A stretch of 64,000 bases of DNA from Mycobacterium sp. URHB0044 (GTDB lineage Bacteria; Actinomycetota; Actinomycetes; Mycobacteriales; Mycobacteriaceae): the NCBI RefSeq assembly GCF_000620625.1, contig NZ_JIAW01000002.1, forward strand, positions 248,001-312,000, read 5' to 3'. Positions 16,685 to 25,542 of this stretch are shown here, one piece after another. The position numbers were made by a program, and so were the translations under genes. The notes under the pieces were generated by a model. The model made no database searches. It saw only the letters and a list, made by a program, of their open reading frames with translations, and had not been told where the DNA came from. How positions within the stretch are numbered: position 1 is the stretch's first letter; each line of letters opens with the position of its first letter.

Positions 16685-17004
16685 GGTGTTTCGGTTCCCT
16701 TCGTTGTGGTGAGTTGCCCGGCGACGATGCCGGACGGTCGTTGGCTGGCGGGGAGTGATTCGAGCCACGCCCGGCACGCCGGGAGGGCAGGGCACCGCTG
16801 GCAGACGGCGACGGCGGCAGCTCGGGCGTCGACGTGATGTCGAGTCGAGCAGGCCCCCCGCCCGATTGGGTGCGTGGCGTCGAACACCTCAGGGTGGGTG
16901 CGGCAGCGTGCCCCCTGCAGGCGTGGCGTGTCACGGAGGATCGCGGCCAGCAGGTCCACCACGGGAAGCGGCACGGGCGCAGGCGTTTTCCGGCGTCGTG
17001 TCAT
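16681..17004 (-). CDS. Phage-type WhiB-like iron-sulfur regulator
   Basis: The 107-residue protein has the WhiB cysteine pattern: Cys34 (QGARC), then Cys68-x2-Cys71-x5-Cys77 (CQRCPALPAC). A GIVAGQ turn follows in place of the usual G-V/I-W-G-G, then a basic tail. A fifth Cys at 52 is extra. WhiB proteins bind a 4Fe-4S cluster and act with the sigma factor region 4 of RNA polymerase. Several mycobacteriophages carry them, and TM4 WhiB dampens host whiB2 (established). ATG 17004 overlaps the preceding stop as ATGA and its own stop overlaps the next start the same way. A regulatory role on host or element transcription is inferred. Confidence 0.8.
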   Translation of the reverse strand: MTRRRKTPAPVPLPVVDLLAAILRDTPRLQGARCRTHPEVFDATHPIGRGACSTRHHVDARAAAVAVCQRCPALPACRAWLESLPASQRPSGIVAGQLTTTKGTETP

Positions 17005-17249
17005 GCGATCTCCTGGGTGGGGGTTCGGGACGCCCGTCGCGGTCCCTCTGCGCGTCGGGGGGGCACGTCGACTTCGATGCAGGTGTGGACACCGCCGCAC
17101 CGAGACCCGCACGGCGAGAGCGCGTCTCGGGCCTGCCGCGCCTCCGCCAGGTCCCGCCAGTACGTCCACTCGGGGCTGGCCGGGTTCCCGTTCCGGTCGA
17201 TGCAGTGGCAGACCAGCACGCCGCGCCGCTCGACGGGGTGAGTGCTCAC
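17001..17249 (-). CDS. Small Cys-rich hypothetical element protein
   Basis: The roughly 82-residue protein begins VSTHPVERRGVLVCHCIDRNG from GTG 17249. It has four cysteines in two groups (CHC and CGSRCGGVHTC) suggesting metal binding, and ends in an Arg/Pro tail. GTG 17378 in the same frame is an alternative start; it would overlap the upstream stop as GTGA and give 125 residues, but the added part has little protein character. The stop overlaps the WhiB-like ATG by 4 bp. Function unknown. Confidence 0.55.
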   Translation of the reverse strand: MSTHPVERRGVLVCHCIDRNGNPASPEWTYWRDLAEARQARDALSPCGSRCGGVHTCIEVDVPPRRAEGPRRASRTPTQEIA

Positions 17250-17374
17250 CGGAGGTCGTCCTCCGAGCCGGAGACCGGAAACAGGCTGAGCGGCCCCGAG
17301 AGCGATTCGGGGAGGCCTGTCCGGCACTGGGAGACCGGCCCGGCCTGCTGACGCGCTGGCGTCGCACGGGGCCG

Positions 17375-17914
17375 TCACGACGCCAGCGCCTGCGGATCTT
17401 CCGGGACCGGGGGCCGGAGCGGGGGTGGCTCCGGTGCCGGAGGCGCGGCAGCACGCCGGGCCTCTGCAGCCTTCGCGAGTTCGGCCCGGACCAGCGCCGA
17501 CCCGCGAGCAGCGATCTCGCGCCGGTCGACGTGATCGCAGACCCGCGCCGATCCGGTGTAGCCCTGCGAGTCGCAGAGACCACACGCGGCTATCGCTGCT
17601 GCTGCTGCTGATTGACGCTCCGTGAAATGAGGCTGCACCGCAACGTCTTTCGGCATCCCGGAGTCTTCGGCGCGCCGAACCTTCCGGGCGAACTCGATGA
17701 TCTCGGACGGCTCCGGCGCGTCCGGGTGGTGCTGCGCTCGGAGCTTCACGCCAGCGATGAGATCCGGCAGCGCCAGATTGTGTGCCGAGAACAGTTCGGC
17801 CCACAGCGTGGCCATCGCGATCGCTGCCTGCCGGTCGTCGAGCCGGGGGGCGGTCCTCCGGTGGAGCAGCGAGATCAAGGTGAGTACTTCGATGGCGTCT
17901 GCGGTCGAGGTCAT
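17375..17914 (-). CDS. Probable replicative helicase loader
   Basis: The 179-residue protein starts at ATG 17914, overlapping the initiator stop as ATGA. Residues 5-80 are helical with the pattern 'IEVLTLISLLHRR..W..LF...NL.L.DLIAGVKLRAQHHPDAPEPSEIIEFARKV'. This resembles the G39P helicase-loader/inhibitor family found beside phage initiators. Residues 111-128 (CGLCDSQGYTGSARVCDH) could bind zinc. The C-terminal tail is Pro-rich and probably disordered. Pairing with the initiator gives a lambda O/P-like module that would recruit host DnaB. The assignment rests on context and pattern only. Confidence 0.5.
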   Translation of the reverse strand: MTSTADAIEVLTLISLLHRRTAPRLDDRQAAIAMATLWAELFSAHNLALPDLIAGVKLRAQHHPDAPEPSEIIEFARKVRRAEDSGMPKDVAVQPHFTERQSAAAAAIAACGLCDSQGYTGSARVCDHVDRREIAARGSALVRAELAKAAEARRAAAPPAPEPPPLRPPVPEDPQALAS

Positions 17915-18789
17915 TGCTCCAGGGCCTTTCGATCCAGTTGTTCGACTTGCTCGGCAGCGCGCTCCTTGGCGCGCTGTTCGGCCAGGAGTTCGGCCCAGTC
18001 GCGTTGCTTCGACTTCGGCGGCGGCGCGGTGCCCTCCCGGAGCACCTCGGATGCGATGTACGGCAGGAGACCAACCCCGGCATCGGGCCGGGCCTGCCAT
18101 CGCCGGAGTGCCTCGGCCACGACCTCGGGCGGCAAGCCGTCGCCGCGAATCAGCTCCGACGCCTTGAGTCGGAGCGCGGTCTTGACGGCTGCCGGGGTGT
18201 TGCTCGGGACGAGCGTGGCAACGAGCCGGGACGCTGACACGTCGACCGCATTCGACCGGCCCAGCTCCTGCCCGCGCTCCTCGCCACGCTCATGCACGTC
18301 CGCGTTACGTAACGGAGAGAGAGAACTAGAACCGTCAATTGAACCGTCAATAGAACCGTCATGTGTGCCACTCATGGGTGGCGCAAGCACATCCGGAAAT
18401 GGCGCAAGCACATCCGGAAATGGCGCAAGCACATCGGGTGCGGTTGCGCCATCCTGAGTGGCGCAACCACCGTCCTCCGCTTGCGCCATCGTGGGTGGCG
18501 CAAGCACAGGCAATTCGTAGATGCTCGCCCGGCTTACTCCGTGGGATTTGTAGCCGCGCTTCACCACTCGGATGAGGCCCCGGTCCTTGAGTTGCTCCAG
18601 AGTCCGCACCGCTGTTCGCCGCGATCTTCCGAGCGTCGCCTCCACGTGAGAGATCCGCACGGAACCCTGACGGGAATCCGCGTGGCACTTCTCCGCGACC
18701 GCGATGAGCGCGAGCGTCTGCGCTTGCGTCAGGTCGGCCAATATGCCGGAGCGTGCCGTGAGCACTTCTCCTACCAGTTGGCCGCTCAT
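17911..18789 (-). CDS. Winged-helix replication initiator with internal origin repeats
   Basis: The 292-residue protein starts at ATG 18789, which overlaps the previous stop as ATGA. Residues 15-95 form a winged helix (LTQAQTLALIAVAEK, RISHVEATLGRSRRTAVRTLEQLKDRGLI, RASIYELPV). Residues 97-152 are a low-complexity linker with repeated PDVLAPF and GSID units, which are the protein reading of DNA iterons. Residues 175-292 contain AAVKTALRLKASELIRGDGLPPEVVAEALRRW and a charged helical tail. The order matches lambda O-type initiators, where the N-terminus binds iterons located inside the gene itself. The helicase-loader-like gene follows directly. A plain transcription factor is less likely given the embedded repeats. 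Confidence 0.7.
   Translation of the reverse strand: MSGQLVGEVLTARSGILADLTQAQTLALIAVAEKCHADSRQGSVRISHVEATLGRSRRTAVRTLEQLKDRGLIRVVKRGYKSHGVSRASIYELPVLAPPTMAQAEDGGCATQDGATAPDVLAPFPDVLAPFPDVLAPPMSGTHDGSIDGSIDGSSSLSPLRNADVHERGEERGQELGRSNAVDVSASRLVATLVPSNTPAAVKTALRLKASELIRGDGLPPEVVAEALRRWQARPDAGVGLLPYIASEVLREGTAPPPKSKQRDWAELLAEQRAKERAAEQVEQLDRKALEQ
18304..18508. repeat. Iteron cluster and AT-richer 12-mers: candidate replication origin
   Basis: TGGCGCAA occurs five times rightward (18379, 18400, 18421, 18459, 18496) and twice inverted (18442-18451, 18481-18488) within 130 bp. The first three form exact 21-bp-spaced units, TGGCGCAAGCACATCCGGAAA. Next to them are three 12-bp-spaced copies of GAACCGTCA(A/T) at 18329, 18341 and 18353, locally less GC-rich, and the palindrome GTTACGTAAC at 18304-18313. 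Iterons beside an easily melted region are the usual build of an origin. All lie inside the initiator coding sequence. Confidence 0.7.
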
Positions 18790-19157
18790 GGTGTGCTCCG
18801 GTCGCTCGCGGCCCGCGTCCGGTGCCACTCGCAGGCGGCACCCACGGTTGCAATCCGGATTCGGCAGGGCGTACCGGCCTGCGTGATGCGACCACAGCGG
18901 AACGTTCGGGCGACCCTGACCCGCCACATGATGTGATTCGCCACCGCGTCGAGTTGTTCGTGCGGGGCACTAGGGCAGGCCACGTCGACCGAGTGTCCGT
19001 CGCGACCCAGCCGGTCGACCTCCACAAGGGCGAGATACTCTTCGCCGTCGCTGTCGATCCCCGTCGCAGCCAGGTAGCCGGGTGCCCCGACGTCCCACAG
19101 CGGGGCTGATCGATCCCGGTCAACGAAGATGACCTCGTCCCAATTCGCGTCACCCAT
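18786..19157 (-). CDS. Hypothetical element protein preceding the initiator
   Basis: The 123-residue protein from ATG 19157 has AGGGGG 6-7 nt upstream. A longer in-frame start at 19301 is rejected because it would run through the hairpin at 19248-19271. It contains GYLAATGIDSDGEEYLALVEV and a C-terminal Cys/His cluster (FRCGRITQAGTPCR ... ACEWH) compatible with a small zinc finger like those in phage proteins. Its stop overlaps the initiator ATG, so the two are co-translated. Function unknown. Confidence 0.6.
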   Translation of the reverse strand: MGDANWDEVIFVDRDRSAPLWDVGAPGYLAATGIDSDGEEYLALVEVDRLGRDGHSVDVACPSAPHEQLDAVANHIMWRVRVARTFRCGRITQAGTPCRIRIATVGAACEWHRTRAASDRSTP

Positions 19158-19209
19158 CACGCACCCCCTGTGTCGTGCAGGAGGTCTCGTCGGTTGTCGC
19201 TCCGGGCGG

Positions 19210-19277
19210 TATGATTCGAGTTGTCCCTCACCAAGGACTTGATGGAGCCGCCCCGCTGCCCGCTGGGGCGGTTTCTT
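19210..19277 (+). ncRNA. Candidate short rightward RNA: -10 box followed by terminator
   Basis: A rightward TATGAT (19210-19215) is followed by a GC-rich hairpin (arms CCGCCCC 19248-19254 and GGGGCGG 19265-19271) and TTTCTT. An RNA of about 55 nt would be antisense to the untranslated leader of the 123-aa/initiator genes. No good -35 is seen. The terminator is clear; the RNA is hypothetical. Confidence 0.35.
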
Positions 19278-19290
19278 CGTTCCGGGGGGC

Positions 19291-19551
19291 TCATGGCGCA
19301 CCGCCGCCGCTGGTCTCGCCGACGAGCCGGATCTCGGCCCGGTACTCCCGCTTCGCGACCGTCCGGTGATCGGTCACCACGACAGTGATCACGTCGCCCT
19401 CGGCGGACACGTCTGCGCGAGATGCTTGTTCCCCGTGCAGGATTGGGAACACCTCGGATGCGGCCGCGAGCCCCGCCGCGATCAAGTAGGCATCGCTCCG
19501 GTCCTGCGCCTCGCGCTGCTGCGGGTCCTCCCGGCACTCCGGGCGCGACAT
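19291..19551 (-). CDS. Small hypothetical element protein (86 aa)
   Basis: The 86-residue protein starts at ATG 19551, whose A is the last base of the preceding stop (TGATG), so translation is coupled. It has an Ala-rich helix (SDAYLIAAGLAAASEVFPIL) followed by alternating strand-like segments (VITVVVTDHRTVAKREYRAEIRLV). No family is recognised. It could be a small DNA-binding or excision-directing protein, but nothing proves this. Confidence 0.55.
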   Translation of the reverse strand: MSRPECREDPQQREAQDRSDAYLIAAGLAAASEVFPILHGEQASRADVSAEGDVITVVVTDHRTVAKREYRAEIRLVGETSGGGAP

Positions 19552-19829
19552 CAGGCCGCACCCCCGCGCCGACGACGTGCCTTCGCCGACGCCAACGCGA
19601 GCCGGGCGTAGTAGGCCTTCCGAGCGTTGGCGGCTCGCCTGGTGCGCTCTGCAGGGGAGAGGACCCCGTCCGGGTCTACCTCCCGCTCGAAGCGTTCATC
19701 GAATTTGCGTCGGGCCGCTGCAGTTCGGGCCGTCCGGTCGGTGGTCTTGGCCCAGCTGGCGTGAGACGCGAGAGACGCACGCAGGCGTCGTTCGCCGGGC
19801 GAAAGATCGCCATTGCGGTATTCGGACAC
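19551..19829 (-). CDS. Small basic hypothetical phage protein (92 aa)
   Basis: The 92-residue, strongly basic and helical protein is rich in Arg and Ala (LSPGERRLRASLASHASWAKT, LSPAERTRRAANARKAYYARLALASAKARRRR). It contains two similar LSPxER-xR repeats. GTG 19829 is preceded by GGAGG at a good distance. Such short basic repeats are common in actinophages and may bind DNA or RNA. A gap of 108 bp separates it from the gene upstream, so a promoter may lie there. Confidence 0.6.
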   Translation of the reverse strand: MSEYRNGDLSPGERRLRASLASHASWAKTTDRTARTAAARRKFDERFEREVDPDGVLSPAERTRRAANARKAYYARLALASAKARRRRGGAA

Positions 19830-19937
19830 GGAAAGCCTCCGGGGATGAGGGCATGCTTTCGCAAGCCAGGCCCTCCCCTAGAGGGATCGGTCGGAGGGTC
19901 ATCCGACGCGCAGAGGACAATCTACCTCGGCACTGCG

Positions 19938-20399
19938 CTACCGGCCCGAAAGCTCGTCATCTCCGCGAGTCCGCCCACGAAGCATCGGTATTGTCACGCG
20001 GTTAATCCCTTGTGACACAAGCGAATCGAACTGTCTAGCCAGGTTGGCCTCGGTGCGCGGCAGCGATTCGCGGCAGCCGGGACAGCGGATGACGTAGCGG
20101 CGGCGCACCACAATGACGCCTTCCATCGCCGGTTCGATCCGGTCGGCGGCGTCGGCTAGCGACCGGCCGGAGTCGAACACGCGCAGCGGTTTCTCCGTCG
20201 CCGCGTCGAGGAACTCCATTCCGCCGTCGCGACGGGCCTTGCGCACTCGGTCACCGAGGTAATCGTTCAGAGGGTCGGGCTCCCCGAAGTAGTCGAACAG
20301 GTCGGGCACCCACACCCCCTCCTCATCGCGGGTGTAGATGCGCTGCCACGGTTCATGCGACTCGGCCTCGCAGTAAACCGTCACAGCCGGGCGGCTCAC
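19938..20399 (-). CDS. Hypothetical protein coupled to integrase
   Basis: The 153-residue protein starts at ATG 20399, overlapping the integrase stop as ATGA. It has one Cys pair (RCPGCRESLP) and an N-terminal 'VTVYCEAESHEPWQRIYTRDEEGVWVPD' segment, suggesting a small metal-binding fold. The family is unknown. Because it is co-translated with the integrase, a role in controlling integration or excision is possible. It does not look like a typical short excisionase. Confidence 0.55.
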   Translation of the reverse strand: MSRPAVTVYCEAESHEPWQRIYTRDEEGVWVPDLFDYFGEPDPLNDYLGDRVRKARRDGGMEFLDAATEKPLRVFDSGRSLADAADRIEPAMEGVIVVRRRYVIRCPGCRESLPRTEANLARQFDSLVSQGINRVTIPMLRGRTRGDDELSGR

Positions 20400-21304
20400 A
20401 GGTCACCCAGCCCGAGGTTGCGCGCTTCGGCGGCGGCACGATCTGAAGCAGTCGACCGGGTGTACCGGTCCAGCATGTCCCGGCTGGACCACCCGGCGAC
20501 GGCCATCAGCCCTCCCTCGGAGCCACCTGCGGCCAGCCAGCGTGACGCGGCGGTGTGCCGCAACAGGTGGGGGTGAAAGCCCTTCAACCCGGCCAGCTCA
20601 GCCCGGTATCCCAGGGTCTTGTGCAGCCCGTCGTAGTTCAGTCCCTTGCTCCGGTCCCCGAGCCACAGCGGGGGAGTGTCGGCCAGCGCGTGACTGCGCC
20701 GCGCCCGGATGTAGCGATCAATCGCGAGACCGGTCTGAGCGCCGAACGGGGCGATCCGGCCCTTGCCGCCCTTGCCTCGGCGCACCGTCACCAGACCACG
20801 CGTCAGGTCGACGTCATCGACGCCCAGGCCGATGACCTCCCCGGCTCGCATCCCGGTCTCAGCCATCAGGCGCACGATGGCCTCGTCGCGGCGGTCCCGG
20901 AAATCCTTACCACTGCACGCCTTGACCAGACGGCGCAACTCGTCATCGGAGAGCGACTCGGTGACCTTCGTGTCGAGCTTCGGTGCCTTCAACCCGAGCA
21001 AGGGATCGGAGTCGATCTCGCCCTCCTCCTCCAGCCACGTCGAGAACCGGCGCATCGCAAGCTGCCGGGACCGGGCAGTGCTGGCCTCCGCTCCCGCGTC
21101 GAGCAGATCAGCGACGAACGCCTTCATCAGATCGCGGTCCAAGGCAGGGGTGTGACCGTGCTCCGAACACCACTTGAGGAACGCCCGGACACCGTCGCCG
21201 TAGACCTTGACCGTCGCCGGGGACTTGCGCTCAGACCGCAGCGCGAGCAGCCAGGAGGGCAGCAGAACGGCAAGATCGAGGGGTGCAGCTTTGCGTCGCG
21301 CCAT
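20396..21304 (-). CDS. int: Tyrosine-type integrase
   Basis: The 302-residue enzyme has an N-terminal SAM-like core-binding domain (about 10-100: LPSWLLALRSERKSPATVKVYGDGVRAFLKW) and a catalytic domain with Arg153 (TGMRAGEV), Lys in RRGKGGKGR, His246-x-x-Arg249 (HPHLLRHT), Trp272 (AGWSS) and nucleophile Tyr281 (LDRYTR). All catalytic residues are present. It lacks an extra arm-binding N-terminal domain, so it is closer to XerD-like phage integrases. It begins 89 bp from the right attachment repeat and reads away from it, so its promoter lies beside the site and is separated from the gene on excision only by the crossover. Confidence 0.95.
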   Translation of the reverse strand: MARRKAAPLDLAVLLPSWLLALRSERKSPATVKVYGDGVRAFLKWCSEHGHTPALDRDLMKAFVADLLDAGAEASTARSRQLAMRRFSTWLEEEGEIDSDPLLGLKAPKLDTKVTESLSDDELRRLVKACSGKDFRDRRDEAIVRLMAETGMRAGEVIGLGVDDVDLTRGLVTVRRGKGGKGRIAPFGAQTGLAIDRYIRARRSHALADTPPLWLGDRSKGLNYDGLHKTLGYRAELAGLKGFHPHLLRHTAASRWLAAGGSEGGLMAVAGWSSRDMLDRYTRSTASDRAAAEARNLGLGDL

Positions 21305-21335
21305 AGCCGCTATCTTTACTAAGAGCGCTGTGCAT

Positions 21336-21353
21336 GTCCACTATTTCTGGACT
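21336..21353. promoter_or_regulatory. Inverted repeat in the integrase promoter, possible arm or operator site
   Basis: GTCCA and TGGAC are spaced by 7 bp between the integrase start and the right repeat. CTGGACTA here (21347) is also the reverse complement of TAGTCCAG in the repeat core, and CTGGACT recurs inside the left end at 12128-12134. This placement on both sides fits integrase arm sites or a repressor operator. Confidence 0.35.
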
Positions 21354-21396
21354 AAGCCCCATATCTGCAGGTCAGAGCTGTCGCTCCGCAAGTCGC

Positions 21397-22830
<1,434 letters not shown>

Positions 22831-23036
22831 GTGCACCCTTTCGGTCTTGCGGATCTCGGAGGCGTGGGCGTGCGTGCGCCACCGAAAAGCGTCGGCTGTC
22901 GAATGTTGGCGTTGATCTCAACTCGGATACTCGCCGCTATCCGTTATGCGGCCGCCATCGACCATTGTAACGACAGTGTGAGCTACTGCCGCTCCGACAG
23001 CAATTTTGGTGTTCCGGGCGAGCCGCAACCGACCGG

Positions 23037-23837
23037 TTAGTGGGCCGCCGCGTCGACCTCGGCGGCCATCGCGGCGCCGACGATACCGGCCGTGTTCAGC
23101 AGCGCAGCCGCCACGACCGGGGTGCGGTTCTTCAGCAGCGGAATCCACTTGTCGGCCTTGCGGCTGATGCCGCCGCCGGCGATGAACAGGTCGGGCCAGA
23201 TCGCGTTCTCGATCGCGACGAGCACGGTCGTGACCTCCTGCGTCCAGCGCTCGTAGCTCCAGTCCTTGCGTTCCTTGACCGACGACGCGGCACGGTGCTC
23301 GGCCTCCTTGCCGCCGACTTCGAGGTGCCCGAACTCGGTGTTCGGTAGCAGGATCCCGTTGTGGATCACGGCCGAGCCGATGCCGGTGCCGAACGTCAGC
23401 AGAACGATCACGCCGGTGTTGTCCTTGCCCGCCCCGAACTTCTCCTCGGCAAGGCCCGCGGCGTCCGCGTCGTTGAGGACCGTCACCGGCTGGCCGTCGA
23501 GTTTGGCGGAGATGACATCGCGGGCGCTGGTTCCGATCCACCCCTTGTCGACGTTCGCGGCGGTCCGGACCGTGCCGTCGGTCACCACACCGGGGTAGGT
23601 GACGCCCAGGCTGCCGGTCCAGCCGAACTCGCGGACGACGGCGGCGACGGTCTTCGCGACCGCATCCGGCGTGGAGGGTTGGGGGGTGGGCAGTTTGAAC
23701 CGCTCGCCGATGAGCTGGCCGGTGTCGAGGTCGACGATGCCGCCCTTCACGCCGCTGCCACCGACGTCGACGCCGAATCCGCGACGTGACGATCCATTGG
23801 TGCTCGGGTCGGCGGCTGGGGTTTCGGTGGCGGTCAT
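23037..23837 (-). CDS. ppgK: Polyphosphate/ATP glucokinase
   Basis: The 266-residue ROK-fold kinase phosphorylates glucose with polyphosphate or ATP. It shows the N-terminal phosphate loop VDVGGSGVKGGIVD, the substrate block NDADAAGLAEEKFGAG, the second phosphate motif LLTFGTGIGSAVI, and GHLEVGGKEAEHRA near residue 175. ATG 23837 is preferred over 23879 for family length and a GAGGAGAG ribosome site. It lies 200 bp upstream of sigA on the same strand; this interval must contain the sigA promoter. Confidence 0.92.
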   Translation of the reverse strand: MTATETPAADPSTNGSSRRGFGVDVGGSGVKGGIVDLDTGQLIGERFKLPTPQPSTPDAVAKTVAAVVREFGWTGSLGVTYPGVVTDGTVRTAANVDKGWIGTSARDVISAKLDGQPVTVLNDADAAGLAEEKFGAGKDNTGVIVLLTFGTGIGSAVIHNGILLPNTEFGHLEVGGKEAEHRAASSVKERKDWSYERWTQEVTTVLVAIENAIWPDLFIAGGGISRKADKWIPLLKNRTPVVAAALLNTAGIVGAAMAAEVDAAAH

Positions 23838-23952
23838 GAGCTCTCCTCGAGAGGCAGGCAGGTGCGACGCGAACCACACATTAGTGCGTCGTCAAACGTG
23901 ATGTCGGCCTGCCGCATAACCCGGTCGGCCCAATTTGTGCTGCGATGTCAAT

Positions 23953-24798
23953 GTGACGGACATCGACTCCGACCCCGCGACGCTACGGGCGGTCGCCGAA
24001 GGTCTGGCCGCTGAAGCCGCCGAGTTCGTTCTGCGCAGGCGCGCGGAAGTCTTCGGTGCTGGCGCCGAACGCGACGACTCCGCTTCGGTGCGTACCAAGA
24101 GCACACCGACCGACCCGGTGACGGTCGTCGACACCGAGACCGAGCGGCTGCTGCGCGACCGGCTCGCCGAACTGCGACCCGGCGAAGCCGTGCTCGGCGA
24201 GGAAGGCGGCGGCGCCGTCCGGACGCAGCCGGGCCAGCCGCTGTGGGTGCTCGATCCGATCGACGGCACGGTGAACTTCGTCTACGGCATCGACGCCTAC
24301 GCGGTGTCGGTAGGCGTTCAGATCGACGGTCTTTCGGTGGCCGGGGCCGTGGCGAACGTGCCGACGGGTGAGGTGTTCTCGGCCGCCGTGGGGTGCGGCG
24401 CCCACGTTCTGCGCGCAGGCGTGTCGACGCCGTTGCGGTGCACGCCCGTCGAGGACCTGTCGATGGCGCTGGTCGGGACGGGGTTCGGCTACGCCAAGGA
24501 GCAGCGCGTCCGGCAGGTGCAGGTGCTTGCCGGGTTGTTGCCCGACGTGCGCGACGTGCGCCGGCTGGGGTCGTGCGCCCTGGACCTGTGCATGGTGGCT
24601 GCCGGCCGGTTGGACGCCTACTACGAGGACGGTGTGCACGTGTGGGACTGGGCCGCGGGTGCGCTGATCGCTGCGGAGGCGGGCGCCTGGCTGGTCCTGC
24701 CGTCCGTCGACGGCGGCGGTTCGGATCTCATCGTGGCCGCCGCGCCGGGTATCGCGGCCGAACTGGACGCGGCGTTGCGGACCCTGGGTGCCGGCTAG
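23953..24798 (+). CDS. suhB: Inositol-1-monophosphatase SuhB
   Basis: The 281-residue Mg2+-dependent phosphatase supplies inositol for mycothiol and phosphatidylinositol. Metal-binding motifs are GEEGGG (about residue 88), WVLDPIDGTVNFVYG and the late VHVWDWAAGALIAAEAG. The GTG at 23953 (VTDIDSDPATL) is chosen; the frame extends upstream only to a TTG. It is divergent from ppgK, as in M. tuberculosis (Rv2701c position, recalled). Confidence 0.92.
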   Translation: MTDIDSDPATLRAVAEGLAAEAAEFVLRRRAEVFGAGAERDDSASVRTKSTPTDPVTVVDTETERLLRDRLAELRPGEAVLGEEGGGAVRTQPGQPLWVLDPIDGTVNFVYGIDAYAVSVGVQIDGLSVAGAVANVPTGEVFSAAVGCGAHVLRAGVSTPLRCTPVEDLSMALVGTGFGYAKEQRVRQVQVLAGLLPDVRDVRRLGSCALDLCMVAAGRLDAYYEDGVHVWDWAAGALIAAEAGAWLVLPSVDGGGSDLIVAAAPGIAAELDAALRTLGAG

Positions 24799-24838
24799 GG
24801 CTAGCGGGGCGAGCGAAGTGACGGGAAGTGGCTAGCGG

Positions 24839-25489
24839 TCAGCAGGCGCCGGAGTGGACCTTGGCCAGCAGCGAGGAATCCGCCGGCTGGGTCGCGTCCG
24901 GACGCAGACTGGCCAGCACGGCGTCGGTGTCGTCGTTGTGGCTCAGATCCTCGAACTCGGTGCCGATCGCGAAATCGACTGTGTCGTCGCTTCTCTGGTC
25001 CTGATACAACTCGGTGCACGGCGCGACCAGCCAGAGCGCGGCAGCGGCCGCTCGGCCCGCAGGTCCGAACCGGATCTGGCCCTGGCACTCCAGGCGGGTG
25101 TTCTCGTACACGGTGTCGTTGGCCGCGGTGGGCGGGGCGTAGCCGAGATCGCGCAGGGCGCCGGCCACCTCGCCGGCCTGGCCGCCCTGACCGCTGGCGT
25201 TCAGGACGCGGATCTTGGTGTCGGCGAGCTTCGCGGGGGCCACCTCGGTCATCGTGGCGGGCATGACCTGGTCGCCGAGTGCGGCCTGGGTGGCGTCGGT
25301 CGCGGGCGGAGGCGGGTTGCAGCTCGCGACCTCGTGGACGTCGGTGGGCCGGTTGAAGGCGAACACCCACACCATGAGCGTGACGGCCGCCAGTGCGACC
25401 AACGTCAGAATGCCCGGCAGGTAGTTTCTGCGGCGGAACGGACGGCCGTGTTTGTCGAACGCCGTGCCCGACGTGATTTGCGCTACCAC
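24839..25489 (-). CDS. cei: Envelope integrity protein Cei (LytR_C domain)
   Basis: The 216-residue protein has a short basic cytosolic N-terminus (DKHGRPFRRRNY), one membrane helix (about residues 25-45) and an exported LytR C-terminal-type domain with IRVLNASGQGGQAGEVAGALRDLGY. In M. tuberculosis Cei (Rv2700) supports cell envelope integrity and virulence (established). GTG 25489 gives the known family length; the frame itself continues upstream to 25618. A CRP-type palindrome lies 54 bp upstream of the start, shared with the divergent DUF4193 gene. Confidence 0.88.
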   Translation of the reverse strand: MVAQITSGTAFDKHGRPFRRRNYLPGILTLVALAAVTLMVWVFAFNRPTDVHEVASCNPPPPATDATQAALGDQVMPATMTEVAPAKLADTKIRVLNASGQGGQAGEVAGALRDLGYAPPTAANDTVYENTRLECQGQIRFGPAGRAAAAALWLVAPCTELYQDQRSDDTVDFAIGTEFEDLSHNDDTDAVLASLRPDATQPADSSLLAKVHSGAC

Positions 25490-25542
25490 TCCTGCACTGT
25501 AAGGCCAGGCCACGCCACCCGTCCCTACCTGGGGTTTTAGAG

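Noticed and set aside
18379..18508. CRISPR-like regular repeats
   Set aside because: Units are 21 bp with no unique spacers, occur in both orientations and lie inside a coding sequence; iterons explain them better.
18790..18927. N-terminal extension of the initiator to 338 residues
   Set aside because: The ATG at 18789 overlaps the previous stop as ATGA and opens the conserved part; the extension lies over another gene.
19175..19369. 64-codon plus-strand frame inside the initiator leader
   Set aside because: It crosses the rightward terminator hairpin and has no protein-like conservation visible.
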